From Salvia splendens (Eukaryota > Streptophyta > Magnoliopsida > Lamiales > Lamiaceae), in NCBI RefSeq assembly GCF_004379255.2, contig NC_056044.1, positions 7,232,001-7,296,000 on the forward strand: 64,000 bases of DNA, in the 5' to 3' direction. The position numbers and the translations under genes were made by a program. The stretch's first letter is position 1. Each line of letters begins with the position of its first letter. The notes under the pieces were generated by a model that was not told the origin of the DNA, searched no databases, and saw only the letters and a list, made by a program, of their open reading frames with translations. This document shows, one piece after another, positions 33,792 through 45,355 of this stretch.

Positions 33792-35325
33792 ATGATTTCA
33801 TCCAATTATTATTATGTTGTTACACTTGTTATAGTCTTGATTTCTAACGTACCATGTGAGGCACAACTATCTTCAACGTTCTACGACAGTACATGCCCCA
33901 ATGCGCTGAGTACAATCCGAACCTCCATCCGGCAGGCCGTGTTGAGGGAGCGGAGGATGGCCGCGTCCCTCGTCCGCCTCCACTTCCACGACTGCTTTGT
34001 TCAGGTTAACATTTTCTCACTTTCATGATCATATGTTAGTAGTATTCTCTCCGTCTCATTCTAAGTAACACATTTTCCTTTATTGGGATGCCCCACTCTA
34101 AATGACACATTTTCTTTATTCTCATAACTTTACTCACAAAACAACACTATATAAAATTGTGTGCTGAATTAGAAATGCTCCACTTAAAGTATATCGTTAT
34201 GTGCAGTGATGGACACAGAAAATAGTATTGATAAGGGCTCTCAACTTTATATGTATAGTTAACTTGTCATTGTTATTAGGGATGTGATGGCTCAATCCTA
34301 TTGGATGATACCACCGGAGAAAGAGTTGCATTGCAGAATAACAACTCTGTCAGAGGGTTCGAAGTGGTGGAAGCCGCGAAGCAGGCGGTGGAGGCTATAT
34401 GTCCCGGGGTGGTGTCGTGTGCTGACGTGCTGGCAGTGGCGGCGCGTGATGCAACGGTGGCTGTTGGAGGGCAATCGTGGACTGTGAAACTTGGGAGGAG
34501 GGATTCCACCACCGCCGCCACCAGAGCACAAGCTGAAAGCGACCTTCCTCGCGGCAGCGATTCTCTTCAAACCCTCATTTCCAACTTTGCCAACAAAAAC
34601 TTAAATGAAAGAGAGATGGTTGCTTTGTCAGGTATTTATAATCATTTATCTCTCCGTCTGCTGTTAAATATTTCACTTTTTTTTTTAAAAAAATTCATTT
34701 TCCTTTTACTATTTTTTTTATAAATACACTCCAATTTATTAACTCAATCTATTTAAATTTTGTTATTAAAATATACATTCCACTAATTTTCAATATCCAT
34801 TTTATTTTACAAAGTCAAATGATCTTTTAAAATCCGAACTAAATTAAAAGTGGGATAGTGTTACCAGACGAAGGAATTATTAATTATCATGATAAATATA
34901 TATATATAAGAGTGCGTTAAAATGCAAACAATTTTGCAGGATCACACACAATCGGACAAGCTCGATGCGTGACTTTCCGGGCCAGGATCTACGGCAACAC
35001 CAACATCAACCCCGGATTCGCAATCATGCGGCAGCGGCAGTGTCCTCAGACCGGCGGCGATAACAATCTGGCGCCGCTGGATCTGGTGACGCCGAATTCG
35101 TTCGACAACAATTATTTCAGGAATTTGGTTGAGCTGAAAGGGCTGCTGGCATCAGATCAAGTTCTTTTCAGCAACGGATCGAGCGACAGCATTGTGCAGG
35201 GATACATCAACAATCCGAGGAGTTTCCAATCGGATTTCGGCGCCGCCATGATCAAAATGGGAGATATCGAACCCTTAACCGGCGGAAATGGGATAATTAG
35301 AAGGACATGTGGTTCTGCTAATTAA
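33792..35325 (+). CDS. Class III peroxidase, lignin-forming anionic type
   Basis: Three exons, 33792-34004, 34280-34631 and 34940-35325, give 316 residues. A signal peptide ([16 protein letters not shown]) is followed by mature [12 protein letters not shown], so the protein is secreted. The distal haem pocket reads [15 protein letters not shown] with the catalytic Arg and His. [12 protein letters not shown] and the proximal haem-ligand region [13 protein letters not shown] (across the last splice) are intact. The C-terminal cysteine lies in IRRTCGSAN. The order and wording match lignin-forming anionic peroxidases, which oxidise phenolics with hydrogen peroxide in the cell wall. Family genes usually have four exons; here the middle two are fused, as in the pseudogene at 43 kb. 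It is the only complete copy of the array in the window. Confidence 0.93.
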
Positions 35326-35776
35326 GATAAGATCAATGCTACAAATTTAAATAAATCAGTGTGTCGTTTTCGAAGAATGTGATGTGATCATGTAATTAAG
35401 TGTGGTTGCTTCTATCAAGTGTTTATCATGGTTTCAATTATAGATTGTCAAATAAAAAGAAGTAAATCTAAATTTTTTTACTTTTATATACTGACTCAAA
35501 TAAGGTAATGATAACGAGTATAATTAACTAGAACAGAAAGAAGTCATAAAAGGTTTTTTAAAATAAAATCAAACTGATATAATTCCTTTTGTCTATAAAT
35601 AAAATGTCTCATTTTGGTGCATCAAAGATTATTAAAAATGTTAATAAAATATGAAATTTATTTTTATTCACGTTCACATTTTGTCATTTCTGTCCATCCC
35701 ACTATAAAAGTCGCATTTCCATTAATTTACATCACTCACATTCAATTATAAAATTAATTTTAAAAAGTGGACCACA

Positions 35777-36164
35777 TATTTTACAAACTTTTCCAATTTA
35801 TTATTCTTTATATTTCTTAAAATTTGTGTTCACACTAAATGTGGCTTTTATTATAGGATAGAGGAAATATTAATTTGTAATAAAAATGTACACTTAATTA
35901 TTAAAAGTGAAATGAAATATTTAATAAGTGATAATCTGAAATAGCAATATGATATATTTAATGGTGAGATACTATTTTACAAACTTTTCCAATTAATTAT
36001 TCTTTATATTTCTTAAAATTTGTGTTCAGACTAAATGTGACTTTTATTATAGGATAGAGGAAATATTAATTTGTAATAAAAATGTACACTTAATTATTAA
36101 AAGTGAAATAAAATATTTAATAAATGATAATCTGAAATAGCAATATGATATATTTAATGGGAGT
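35777..36164. repeat. 196-bp tandem duplication downstream of the peroxidase gene
   Basis: TATTTTACAAACTTTTCCAAT starts at 35777 and again at 35973. The two units differ at only a few positions. Confidence 0.85.
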
Positions 36165-36572
36165 ATCTCACCAAACAAAATTAAAGTATAAACAAGTTGC
36201 ACTTTATCGCTTACATGTGGAGCAGTATTAGATAACCATGGTTAGTCTTCGAATAAAAGAATATTCTTTCCATTAAATCCAAACTCTAGAATATTAAGCT
36301 ACAATATACTCCTATACTATAACCGGAACTTTGTGAGATTTGCACTATTATTATATAAGATGTTTTGGATGAAATATGTTCCGTATATGTAACACTAGTT
36401 ATTGATTTTGCAACGGAAAATAAAACAAAATCTTATTTAAATGATAGAGCTCAATATTCAGATTAAATTTTGATGTTCTTAAAATCAATATGTCTTTAGT
36501 ATGAAAATATACTATTATACTCCAATAATGTACAGCTTAATTTAAATAACTCATACTAATTCTAGTATTAAA

Positions 36573-36926
36573 AATCGACTAACATGTTGCAATGGATCGG
36601 GTCGGCTCCATACCCATTCAAAATGTCGGTAACTAACAATTAAACGTGTATATACACACGATTTGAAATGGACAAGGAGACAAAATGCAAAGGACCAGGT
36701 CGGGTGAGATGCACAGTGGTTGTTATATTATCCGTATATTCTGCAATTTGCACACCATTTTAATACAATAGTAATAGTCTTTGCTATCACTTTCAAAAAG
36801 TTGATTCTCTAATTTACATAACATACTCCTTCTGTCCCATATGTAACATCCCTTACATAATTGATTAAACTGAATAAGTGGGGTCACACTTTGATGCGCT
36901 TAACCTCTTATTAAGAACATGTCTAT
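36573..36926. repeat. Peroxidase 3'-flank block, copy 1
   Basis: GTTGCAATGG(A/G)TCGGGTCGGCTCC..CCATTCAAAATG and the following 300 bp recur at 38170-38875 and 55648-56210. Each copy lies downstream of a peroxidase copy. This copy ends where an LTR-like sequence begins at 36927. Confidence 0.8.
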
Positions 36927-37920
36927 TGAAGAGGCAGCTTATCGAATGCGGAAATAAAATAATCGCAGACTGATCAAGCAGACGGCTAAACCGATCCACG
37001 TCCGTGCATGTGCATGGGAAATGCGTGAACTGATCAGGCAGACTCTTTAGACCTATCTACATGTCGTCGGACGCGCAATCCAAGGCTACTTTCAAAATCT
37101 TAACCTACAAGATACTAAAACTTAGCACAGGGAAGTAAGGATCGAATCGCACAAGGATAAAGGTGTTGAGCATGTGTGAGGGACATTTTGGGAGGGTTTG
37201 GCTGCTGCCACACTACTAAAGTGAGTTAAGAATTATCTACTTGACTTGGGAAATAAAACAGAGGACACTACCTAAACTTATCAACTAGACTAGTAACGTA
37301 CAGAAACATGCATGAACGACTAAACATGAACCAACATTTAAATATGAAATTAAGCAACTAAGAATACCTACAGCTACAATTCCTGCTGGAAATTTCCTAA
37401 AAAAGGCAGACAAGTAAGAAAAGTAAGTGGGGACCTTATTTCCTAAACTGGCTAGGTGGCAGATAAAGCTGAAAAAGTAAAAGCAAAAAGCAAGTTTCAG
37501 ATTTGATCTCTAACTACCTTCTACTTCATCTTCTTCATGTAACTAAGCAAAAAAAAAAAAAACAGAGCAAAAACATAGCATTTGAGGCACCATTGACAAA
37601 GAAAACAGAGCATGCTTCAAATGAGTCGCGAACGAGAAATTTAAGCTAGAATTACTAGATCTATGCTAACTGACCAACTAGAGCGAGGAACAAACAGAAG
37701 CAAGCCATAATCATGAAATCCCAAAACAGAACACACCAAAACTACGAAATCAAAGACTAACCAACATGGATCTATGAAATCAGGTGTTAACAAGGAAGAT
37801 CTAAGAGATTACCAACTGCCAAGCATCCAACATGAACGCAAATAAACTCAACATCTCAAGATCTAACTACAAATTGCGAAAAGCATCCAACAAACATAAA
37901 CAAAACTCAACATCACAAGA
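36927..37920 (-). repeat. Truncated LTR fragment, probably Ty3/gypsy
   Basis: It starts TGAAGAGGCAGC directly after TCTAT in the duplicated flank. Near 37140-37180 it carries, inverted, the TGCGATTCGATCCTTACTTCCCTGTGCTAA type of signature seen in the solo LTRs at 47.7-48.1 kb. The right end abuts the peroxidase exon fragment without a target duplication, so part has been lost. A local repeat of AAGCATCCAAC..AACTCAACATC lies at its right end. Confidence 0.5.
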
Positions 37921-38141
37921 TCCAACAATTATTTTAGGAATTTGGTTCAGCTGAAAGGACTGCTGGCATCAGATCAAGTTCATTTCAGCAACTAATCGAG
38001 CGACAACAATGTACAGTGATACATCAGCTATCCAAGGAGTTTCCAATCGGATTTCAGCGCCGCTATGATCAAAATGGGAGATACGAACCCTTAACCGGCG
38101 GAAATGGGATAATAAGAAGGACGTGTGCTTCTGCTAATTAA
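37921..38141 (+). pseudogene. Peroxidase last-exon fragment
   Basis: The 3' third of the last peroxidase exon (from the NNYFRNLVQ region to the final stop) is recognisable next to its old 3' flank. It carries a stop in place of a codon after CATTTCAGCAAC and a frame loss near GGAGATACGAACCC. Everything upstream has been replaced by the LTR fragment. It is a remnant of a second array copy. Confidence 0.85.
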
Positions 38142-38164
38142 GATAACTCATACTAATACTAATA

Positions 38165-38890
38165 CTAGTATTTAAAATCGATGACAGGTTGCAATGGACC
38201 GGGTCAGCTCCATACCCATTCAAAATGTGGGTATCTAACAGTTAAACGTGTATATGCACACGATTTGAAATGGACAACGAAACAAAATGCAACGGACTGG
38301 ATCGGGTGAGATGCGCCCTTGTTTGTTATATTATCTGTATATTATGCAATCTGCACACCATTTTAATCAGGGGCGGACGCAGAAATAAATACCACTAGGG
38401 GCTGAAACTTCTAAATTTTGTTTCAAAGTATATTTTAGGACGTTTTAGATTGTTATAGGGGCTTTTACTCAATAATTTACATTAGATTTGGATAAATTTT
38501 AAAATTTTATATAAGAAAAAAACTTAAAAATCAATTTTATTGAGGGCTTTAGCCCCTCCCTTAATACACATAGGTCCGCCCATGATTTTAATACGTTAGT
38601 AATAGTCTTTGCTATCGCTTTCAAAAAGTTGATTCTCTAATTTACATATTCCCTCCGTCCCATAAAATAGTCGTCTTTTTCCATCTTTGTCCGTCCCATA
38701 AAAATAGCCTCTTTTTATTTTTAGCAAGTCTTTTCTCTCTTATAAGGTGCGCTCCATTCTCCACTAAAAATATTCCAATTACTTTTTTTTACATCTTATA
38801 TGTAACACCATTTACCTAATTAAATTGAATAAATGGAGTCACGCTTTAATGCGCTTAACCTCTTATTAAGAACATGTCTATCTACCATGT
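38165..38890. repeat. Peroxidase 3'-flank block, copy 2 (with MITEs)
   Basis: It matches 36573-36926 but is interrupted by a hAT-type MITE at 38368 and Stowaway-like sequence from about 38650. After these it resumes through ATGCGCTTAACCTCTTATTAAG. Confidence 0.8.
38368..38584. mobile_element. hAT-type MITE (217 bp)
   Basis: Ends CAGGGGCGGAC and GTCCGCCCATG are inverted. The flanking 8 bp ATTTTAAT is duplicated (38360-38367 and 38585-38592). The empty version of the site is present at about 36757 (CACCATTTTAATACAATAG). An 8-bp duplication is typical of hAT. Confidence 0.85.
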
Positions 38891-38946
38891 ATTATTAGTA
38901 TTTTTTTTCCTTGAAACATAACAACTGACACATTATTACATAATTA

Positions 38947-39735
38947 CACTACAAAAAACTTATCTTTTAGGGACACAAAAACTGAGACGCAATCACTTGC
39001 GTTGAAATTTTTTAAAATATAACATCTGTAGGGATTAGATCAACATGATTCACTAATTACTGGGACCTCTTTGTATTATACCATGTGGTGAGATGGTCAA
39101 TCCCACACTAAAACATACCAAAATACAAAAAATTCAAGATACACAATTATAGACTCAGTACAAGATACTGAAAAAGAAGCCCTAATTAAGCTCAGGTCCT
39201 AAACCAGAACTGAACCGATATCCTTCAGTATCACTTGCACACTTAGGGAAACTGATTAGTAATAACAAGACAAAGATCCTAAAGGATCAGAACAAATAAA
39301 GACAAGGTCAGAGTCAAGAATATGGCTCAGGTCAGAACAGCGACTGCACCGGGCCAAGGACCTTCCCACACAACTCAAACAATAGTCACAAGATGAGCGT
39401 CGTCGAACTCAAGCAGTCAGAAACCATAGTCTCACTGACTACCACCAGCTCCAACCGTCTCAACGCACCAATCACCACCAAACTCGTCGATCTCACACTC
39501 GAAACACTGGATCTCTCAAGAACAACTCCGAACACAAACAGATCTAACCACAAAGTCAGATTCAACACCAAATCTCGAAGAAAACCAAAGCAGTAGCCTC
39601 AACTCGAGGATCTCACTGATTAGATCTCACTAAAACAGAGAACAATCGGTAGGGAAAGAAGATCGGAGGAAATGAACGGCGAAATCACCTTGGAGAGAGA
39701 GAGTGTGTAGAGAGAAGGCAGAGCAAGTCATTGTT

Positions 39736-39781
<46 letters not shown>

Positions 39782-40252
39782 AGTGAACAGAATGAAGGGT
39801 AAATCAAAAGGGCGGGACAACTTATCTCACAAAAGAAGCACAACCCTAGATCCAATGACTGTTGCTCACGATCTGTGCAGAGGAGCCATGCAGCAGCCAT
39901 CGGTGAGACTCAGGTAAGTAACGGGATTGACTAACGTTTGGGCCAACAATAATGATATGGGCCAACTCATTTAATCACTTCAGGACATGCCCAATGACCT
40001 AAATGTAAGCCCAATCACAATGGATCCTTTATATCTAACAACAATTAAGGACGTAAAAGAAAGCGTGCCTAAATTGAGAGCAAATTAACTTAATCTTTTG
40101 TTTTTAAGGACACTTCCATTTGCATTCTCTAACTTTAGTTGGGACACCAACAATAATGACACTTTTTGAAGCGTTCATGGCATATTTAGAAACACAAATT
40201 AGCGTCTTATTTGTACTAAAAAATGTCCTTAACGAATTTTTTTGTTGTAATG
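38947..40252. mobile_element. CACTA-type MITE split by a probable solo LTR
   Basis: It starts CACTACAAAAAACTTATC and ends TTTTTTTGTTGTAATG. Its two parts (38947-39026 and 40041-40252) align in order with the uninterrupted MITE at 22510-22791. Confidence 0.7.
39027..40040 (-). mobile_element. Probable solo LTR (about 1.0 kb)
   Basis: It starts TGTAGGGATTAG and ends TATCTAACA, so both ends have TG/CA. It lies inside the CACTA MITE. The flanking pentamers ACATC and ACAAT match only in part. It contains a (GA)n microsatellite at 39736-39781. The open frames inside show no known domain. Confidence 0.55.
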
Positions 40253-40502
40253 ATAGCAACTTGCTATAACAAAAACCTTTCAATTATACATATAAAAAAT
40301 CCTCAACTAAATATGCTATGTTGTACCACTCTAACTTTAATGGTGACTTGACATGCACTGCTGTCCAACAAGCGAAATACCTCACTACATTGCTCTGTAA
40401 AAGAGAGAAGAAGAGGGAAGAGCTTTAAAAGCTCGTAGTGTAAACGAATTCTAGAAAATTCTCTAAAACTTTAATCTATATCACCACCCTCACAAAGTAA
40501 TA

Positions 40503-40702
40503 CTCCCTCCGTCCCACAAAAGATGTCACACTTATGGAATAACACGAGATTTTAGAAGGTTTTGTTTGTGTCTTAAGGGGAAAGAGAAAATATAATATTT
40601 ATATTATTGTTAGAGAGAACTTTTTCTAAAAATGGAAATGTGATATTTTTAATGGGACAAACTAAAAAGGAAAGTGAGACATCTTTTATGGGACAAAAGG
40701 AG
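40503..40702. mobile_element. Stowaway MITE
   Basis: CTCCCTCCGTCCCACAAAAG and CTTTTATGGGACAAAAGGAG are inverted and bordered by TA. Confidence 0.8.
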
Positions 40703-41229
40703 TAGTAACTCGGATTGAATGTTTAAGCCCATTGAAATAAATAGTAGTAACTCGGATTGAATGTTTAAGTCTATTAATTTTTTCAAATAGTAATTTTTTC
40801 GCATTGATTTTTTAGTTAGAGAATAACTGAATTTAGGCGTTTAACAAACGTTGCTCTGATCTTTCCAATTATTTTAATGTCATTATAAATATTATAATAA
40901 AATAAAATAAAATAATTGATAACAATAGAAGATATAAGAAGGATCAATTGAATTGAAGAGTCTCTTCACTTTATTTTACGTAGTTAATATATTAGTCTTT
41001 TTTTTATAATTAATCCTAATTAATGTAGGAATAAGAAGAGACTCTTAAGTCAGCTTATTACATGATGAAAGTGAATTTATTGCATTTTTTGCTTTCTGAT
41101 TTCTTGATTAATAGGGTTGATTAATACTTTATTATTAATTGATTCTCAATTCATGAAATTGTTAAACACTTCAATGGTAATTGGATTTAGCTAAAATGTC
41201 TAAACTACAATTATTGATTTCATAGGGGT
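40703..41229. other. Intergenic, nothing recognised
   Basis: AT-rich. It includes a short direct repeat, AGTAACTCGGATTGAATGTTTAAG, at about 40703 and 40745. Confidence 0.5.
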
Positions 41230-42170
41230 AAATTTACGGTACCAATTGAAAAGATTTAGATAATTCCAATATTGTATGTATATAACTATATATGCAAAAT
41301 TGGTATATTTTCAATCAGCATAATGTAAAGTGGGATTGCCTTTTTTAACAGGTAATCAAGAGTAATTGATGAAAAGTGAGATTGCAAAAAATTTTGTTGG
41401 GTAATCAATATAGTAATTGATGAGTTGTATTTTTAATTTTCAACATTATTAATTAATTGGGATGATAATGAAATAGTCCACACATATTTAGAATATATGT
41501 GGTACGAAAGGATGTCCGAAACTAAACCAAATCCTAATAAACTACTCACATATAATTAATAATAAAAATAATACAAAAGATATTTTAAATTATAGAGGAA
41601 GTTAAATGAAGTAGAATAAATATCTGTATCAACATCCCTATGATTTGCTGTTAGCTTTCTTTGCTATATAAGTCGTAGTATTACTAAAATATAACTATAT
41701 ATTACTAAATTTACGGTACCAATTGAAAAGATTTAGATAATTCCAATATTGTATGTATATAACTATATATGCAAAATTGGTATATTTTCAATCAGCATAA
41801 TGTAAAGTGGGATTGCCTTTTTTAACAGGTAATCAAGAGTAATTGATGAAAAGTGAGATTGCAAAAAATTTTGTTGGGTAATCAATATAGTAATTGATGA
41901 GTTGTATTTTTAATTTTCAACATTATTAATTAATTGGGATGATAATGAAATAGTCCACACATATTTAGAATATATGTGGTACGAAAGGATGTCCGAAACT
42001 AAACCAAATCCTAATAAACTACTCACATATAATTAATAATAAAAATAATACAAAAGATATTTTAAATTATAGAGGAAGTTAAATGAAGTAGAATAAATAT
42101 CTGTATCAACATCCCTATGATTTGCTGTTAGCTTTCTTTGCTATATAAGTCGTAGTATTACTACAATATA
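41230..42170. repeat. Near-perfect 477-bp tandem duplication
   Basis: 41230-41706 and 41707-42170 match base for base apart from the last few positions as far as I can see. The unit ends in GCTGTTAGCTTTCTTTGCTATATAAGTCGTAG, which also occurs once at about 62985-63018 upstream of the fourth peroxidase copy. Confidence 0.9.
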
Positions 42171-42214
42171 ATAAAATGAAAGTCCACTAATAATTATACA
42201 GTTTAATTGACATG

Positions 42215-42930
42215 ATTATACATGGATTAGTCTAAATGTCAAATTTTATGCGTACAAAGTAATATGCCTAGTAACAAAAAAAAAAACTGATTCAGAATAA
42301 GTGTACTAGCTAGACAATTTTCAACTCCAATAATACACTTAATGAGTGGAGACCACGTACAATTTATTTGAAATATCATGTATATGCTTTTATTATTAAT
42401 CTTGTAACGTAAAAAACGTCGCAACTCGTGGGTAAGCAAGGAAAACAGTTTAAGGGAAAATTGGCATTTGAAAAATATTGCAATATTACATCAACTCCAT
42501 CACAATGTAGTTGTAGTTGAATAGTACTCTTTTTATGTTATTTCAAACTAATTGAATCATTTTCATTTATGGGCAAAAACTTTGTCTTTTCTCATATTTT
42601 AGTCTCTTTTTATCTCTCTTACTTTATTCATTCTCTTACTTTACTCTCTCTACTTTAATCTTTAATACTCTCCCCAACCCAGCTCAAGGAATTGATTTCT
42701 TTTCTGCCGTTGTTTTGCGAAGATGATAATATTATATAGTTAAAGTGGAGAGAAAGTAAAGTAAGAGAGAATAATAAAGAAGAGAGTCGTATCTATATTA
42801 TTCACTTACTTAATTTACTTTCTCTCCATTTTAACAATTTATTATCATTTTCACAAGTATCTATAGAAAAACTATCAATAGTACATCAATTTTTTAAATT
42901 CCGTGCCAAAAGAAATGCCCCTATAAATTG
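42215..42930 (+). promoter_or_regulatory. Peroxidase pseudogene upstream region
   Basis: It matches the region before the fourth peroxidase copy (63155-63527), for example ATGCGTACAAAGTAATATGCCTAG and GAATTTTCAACTCCAATAAT. A TATA box lies at 42922-42929. A decayed Stowaway-like insert lies near 42530-42900. Confidence 0.65.
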
Positions 42931-43607
42931 AGCTAATTAACAATCTCTGCAATCATCATTCCTAACTTGTTGGTAACACTCAACATTATATATACATATA
43001 CATACGAAACAAGATGAAGATTTCATCCAACCATTATTAATATTTTGCAACACCTTGCTATACTCTTGATCGTGCCATCCGATGCACAACTATCTTCGGC
43101 GTTCTACGACAATACATGCCCCGGTGGGCTGGGTATAATCCGTGCCTCCATCATGCCGGCCGTGGGCATCGACCAGAGGATGGCGGCCTCCCTTATTCGC
43201 CCCCACTTCTAAGATTGCTTCGTTCAGGTACTGATTATATAGATCTCATTCATCTAATATTCTTTCTTATTGAGTAATTAATTTACATTTATTATGATTA
43301 ATAATATATTAATTAGGGGTGTGACGCATCAATCCTATTGGAAGATGATAGCGGAGAAAGAGCTGCAGTGCAGAATGCCAATTCTATTAGAGGTTTCGAG
43401 GTGGCGGAAACCGCGAAGCAGGACGTGGAGGCGATATGCCCAGGTGTGGTGTGGCGGACATTCTGGCAGTGGCGGCGCGTGATGCAACGGTGGCGGTTGG
43501 AGGGCCGTCGTGGAGAGTGAATCTAGGGAGGAGGGATTTCCCCGCCGCCGCCACCAGAGCGCTTGCTGAAAACAACCTTCCTAGGAGCAGCGATTCTCTC
43601 ATAACCT

Positions 43608-43915
43608 TGTAGAAAATGTAGAATGTGGATTCATATGATCCAAAGAGAACGAAATCATTTCTATTGAATGATTCATCGAGAAATACAAGAGAGAAGGCTA
43701 CTCTATTTATACAAAAGATTGAGCTAAGATGTCAAGCAAAATATCTTCTAACTAACTCTATAACTAACTCATTTCCTAACTAACTCCCTAACTAACTCTT
43801 CCAAAATATCCATGTTGACTTGGCAGTGACGCTGCATGCATGAGAAGGGAGTTAGGAAGATTTATATTGTCGACCGAAATCTTGTGTGCATGAGGAGAAC
43901 TCATCGTTGATTTCA
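43608..43915 (-). repeat. Copia-2 3' LTR
   Basis: This 308-bp LTR is 99% alike to 51187-51494 by eye. A polypurine tract (TTGAAGGGGCATG on the minus strand) lies just inside at about 43925-43940. Confidence 0.93.
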
Positions 43916-43934
43916 TTATCTTTCACATGCCCCT

Positions 43935-45355
43935 TCAAGATGAATTGTATAAACTCTCAAAATTCATCTTGCTCAATATAGAACGAAAAGCCAATGCTCC
44001 CAAGGGTTTAGTGAAAATATCTGCTAACTGCAGATTATTTCTGATGTGCAACGGCTTTATCACACTCTCCAAATATTTTTCTCTCACTGTGTGACAATCA
44101 ATCTCGATGTGTTTAGTTCTCTCGTGGAAAACTGGATTTGAGCAAATATGGATGGCAGATTGGTTATCACAATACAATGGCACAACCTTTTCAACCTTTA
44201 TTCCAAAGTCTCTGAGAAGAGCAATAGCCCACACTACCTCACATGTTGTTTGAGCCATGGCTCTGTACTCAGCTTCTGCCGATGAACGAGCAATGGTGTT
44301 TTGCTTCTTTGCTTTCCATGAAATCATTGAAGAACAAAGAAATAAACAATAGCCAGTCATTGATTTCCTTGTATCTGGGCATGCTGCCCAATCTGCATCA
44401 GAAAAGATGCTCAAACTGATCTTGCTATTGCTTGAATAGAATAATCCATATCCTGGTGAACTCTTTAAGTATCTGAGGACTTTTTCAGCTGCTTACCAAT
44501 GCTCATTACTCGGATTTGAAACATATTGACTCAACTTGTGTACTGCAAATGTAACATCTGGTATAGTAATGCAGAGATAGAGTAATCTTCCAATACGTCT
44601 TCTATATTTTGAAGCATCCTTCAAAGGTGTTCCTGAATCCAATCTTAAACTTTTTAGAGGATCCATGGGTACAGTAGATGGTTTACAGCCAAGCATCCCT
44701 GTGTCTCTCAACAAATCCATTGTGTATTTTCTCTGGGAGACTAACACTCCTTTCTTGTTTCTTGCAATTTCTAATCCCAGAAAATACTTAGGAGCTCCAA
44801 GGTCCTTGAATTTGAAGTATTGTGATAGGAATGTTTTGAAATCCTCAGGTATCTCTGGATGAGTGGTGGCAACTAGAATATCATCAACATATACCACTAT
44901 TCCAAAGAAGCCACTATTGTTGTTTTTGAAGAAGAAAGAATGATCAGAGGCAGACTGTTGCAAACCAAAGCCTTTCAGCACTTCAGATAGCTTTAAGTAC
45001 CATTGTCTTGATGCTTGTTTTAAACCATAGAGATATTTCTTAGCTTACACACAAGAGTCGATTATGAGTTTGCCCCTTCAACAGACAGCCAATCAACTTC
45101 ATACCCTGGAGGCAATGTCATATAAATATCTTCTTTCAAATCACCATAGAGGAAGGCATTGTCTATGTCAAGATGAGACAAAGACCAGCCTTGAATAGCT
45201 GCTAGAGCAAGAAGCATCTTCACAGTAGTGAGTTTGGCTACTAGAGAAAATGTGTCTAGAAAATCCACTCCTTCAAGCAGAGTGAATCCTTTAGCAACTA
45301 GCCTTGCTTTATATCTTTCTACTGTTCCATCTGGATTGAACTTGACTTTATAAAC
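43935..45355 (-). pseudogene. Copia-2 reverse transcriptase and RNase H
   Basis: Reverse transcriptase resumes after the insertion with [21 protein letters not shown], then NAFLYGDL and the catalytic YVDDI at 44878-44892. Stops after [10 protein letters not shown] and at 44493-44495 (TAA after NEHW) break it. RNase H follows (DADWAACPDTRKS, SSAEAEYRAM) and its frame runs to 43935. Confidence 0.88.

Noticed and set aside
39386..39900. Small frames around the (GA)n run
   Set aside because: They lie in a probable solo LTR, and low-complexity Leu/Ser runs come from the GA microsatellite.
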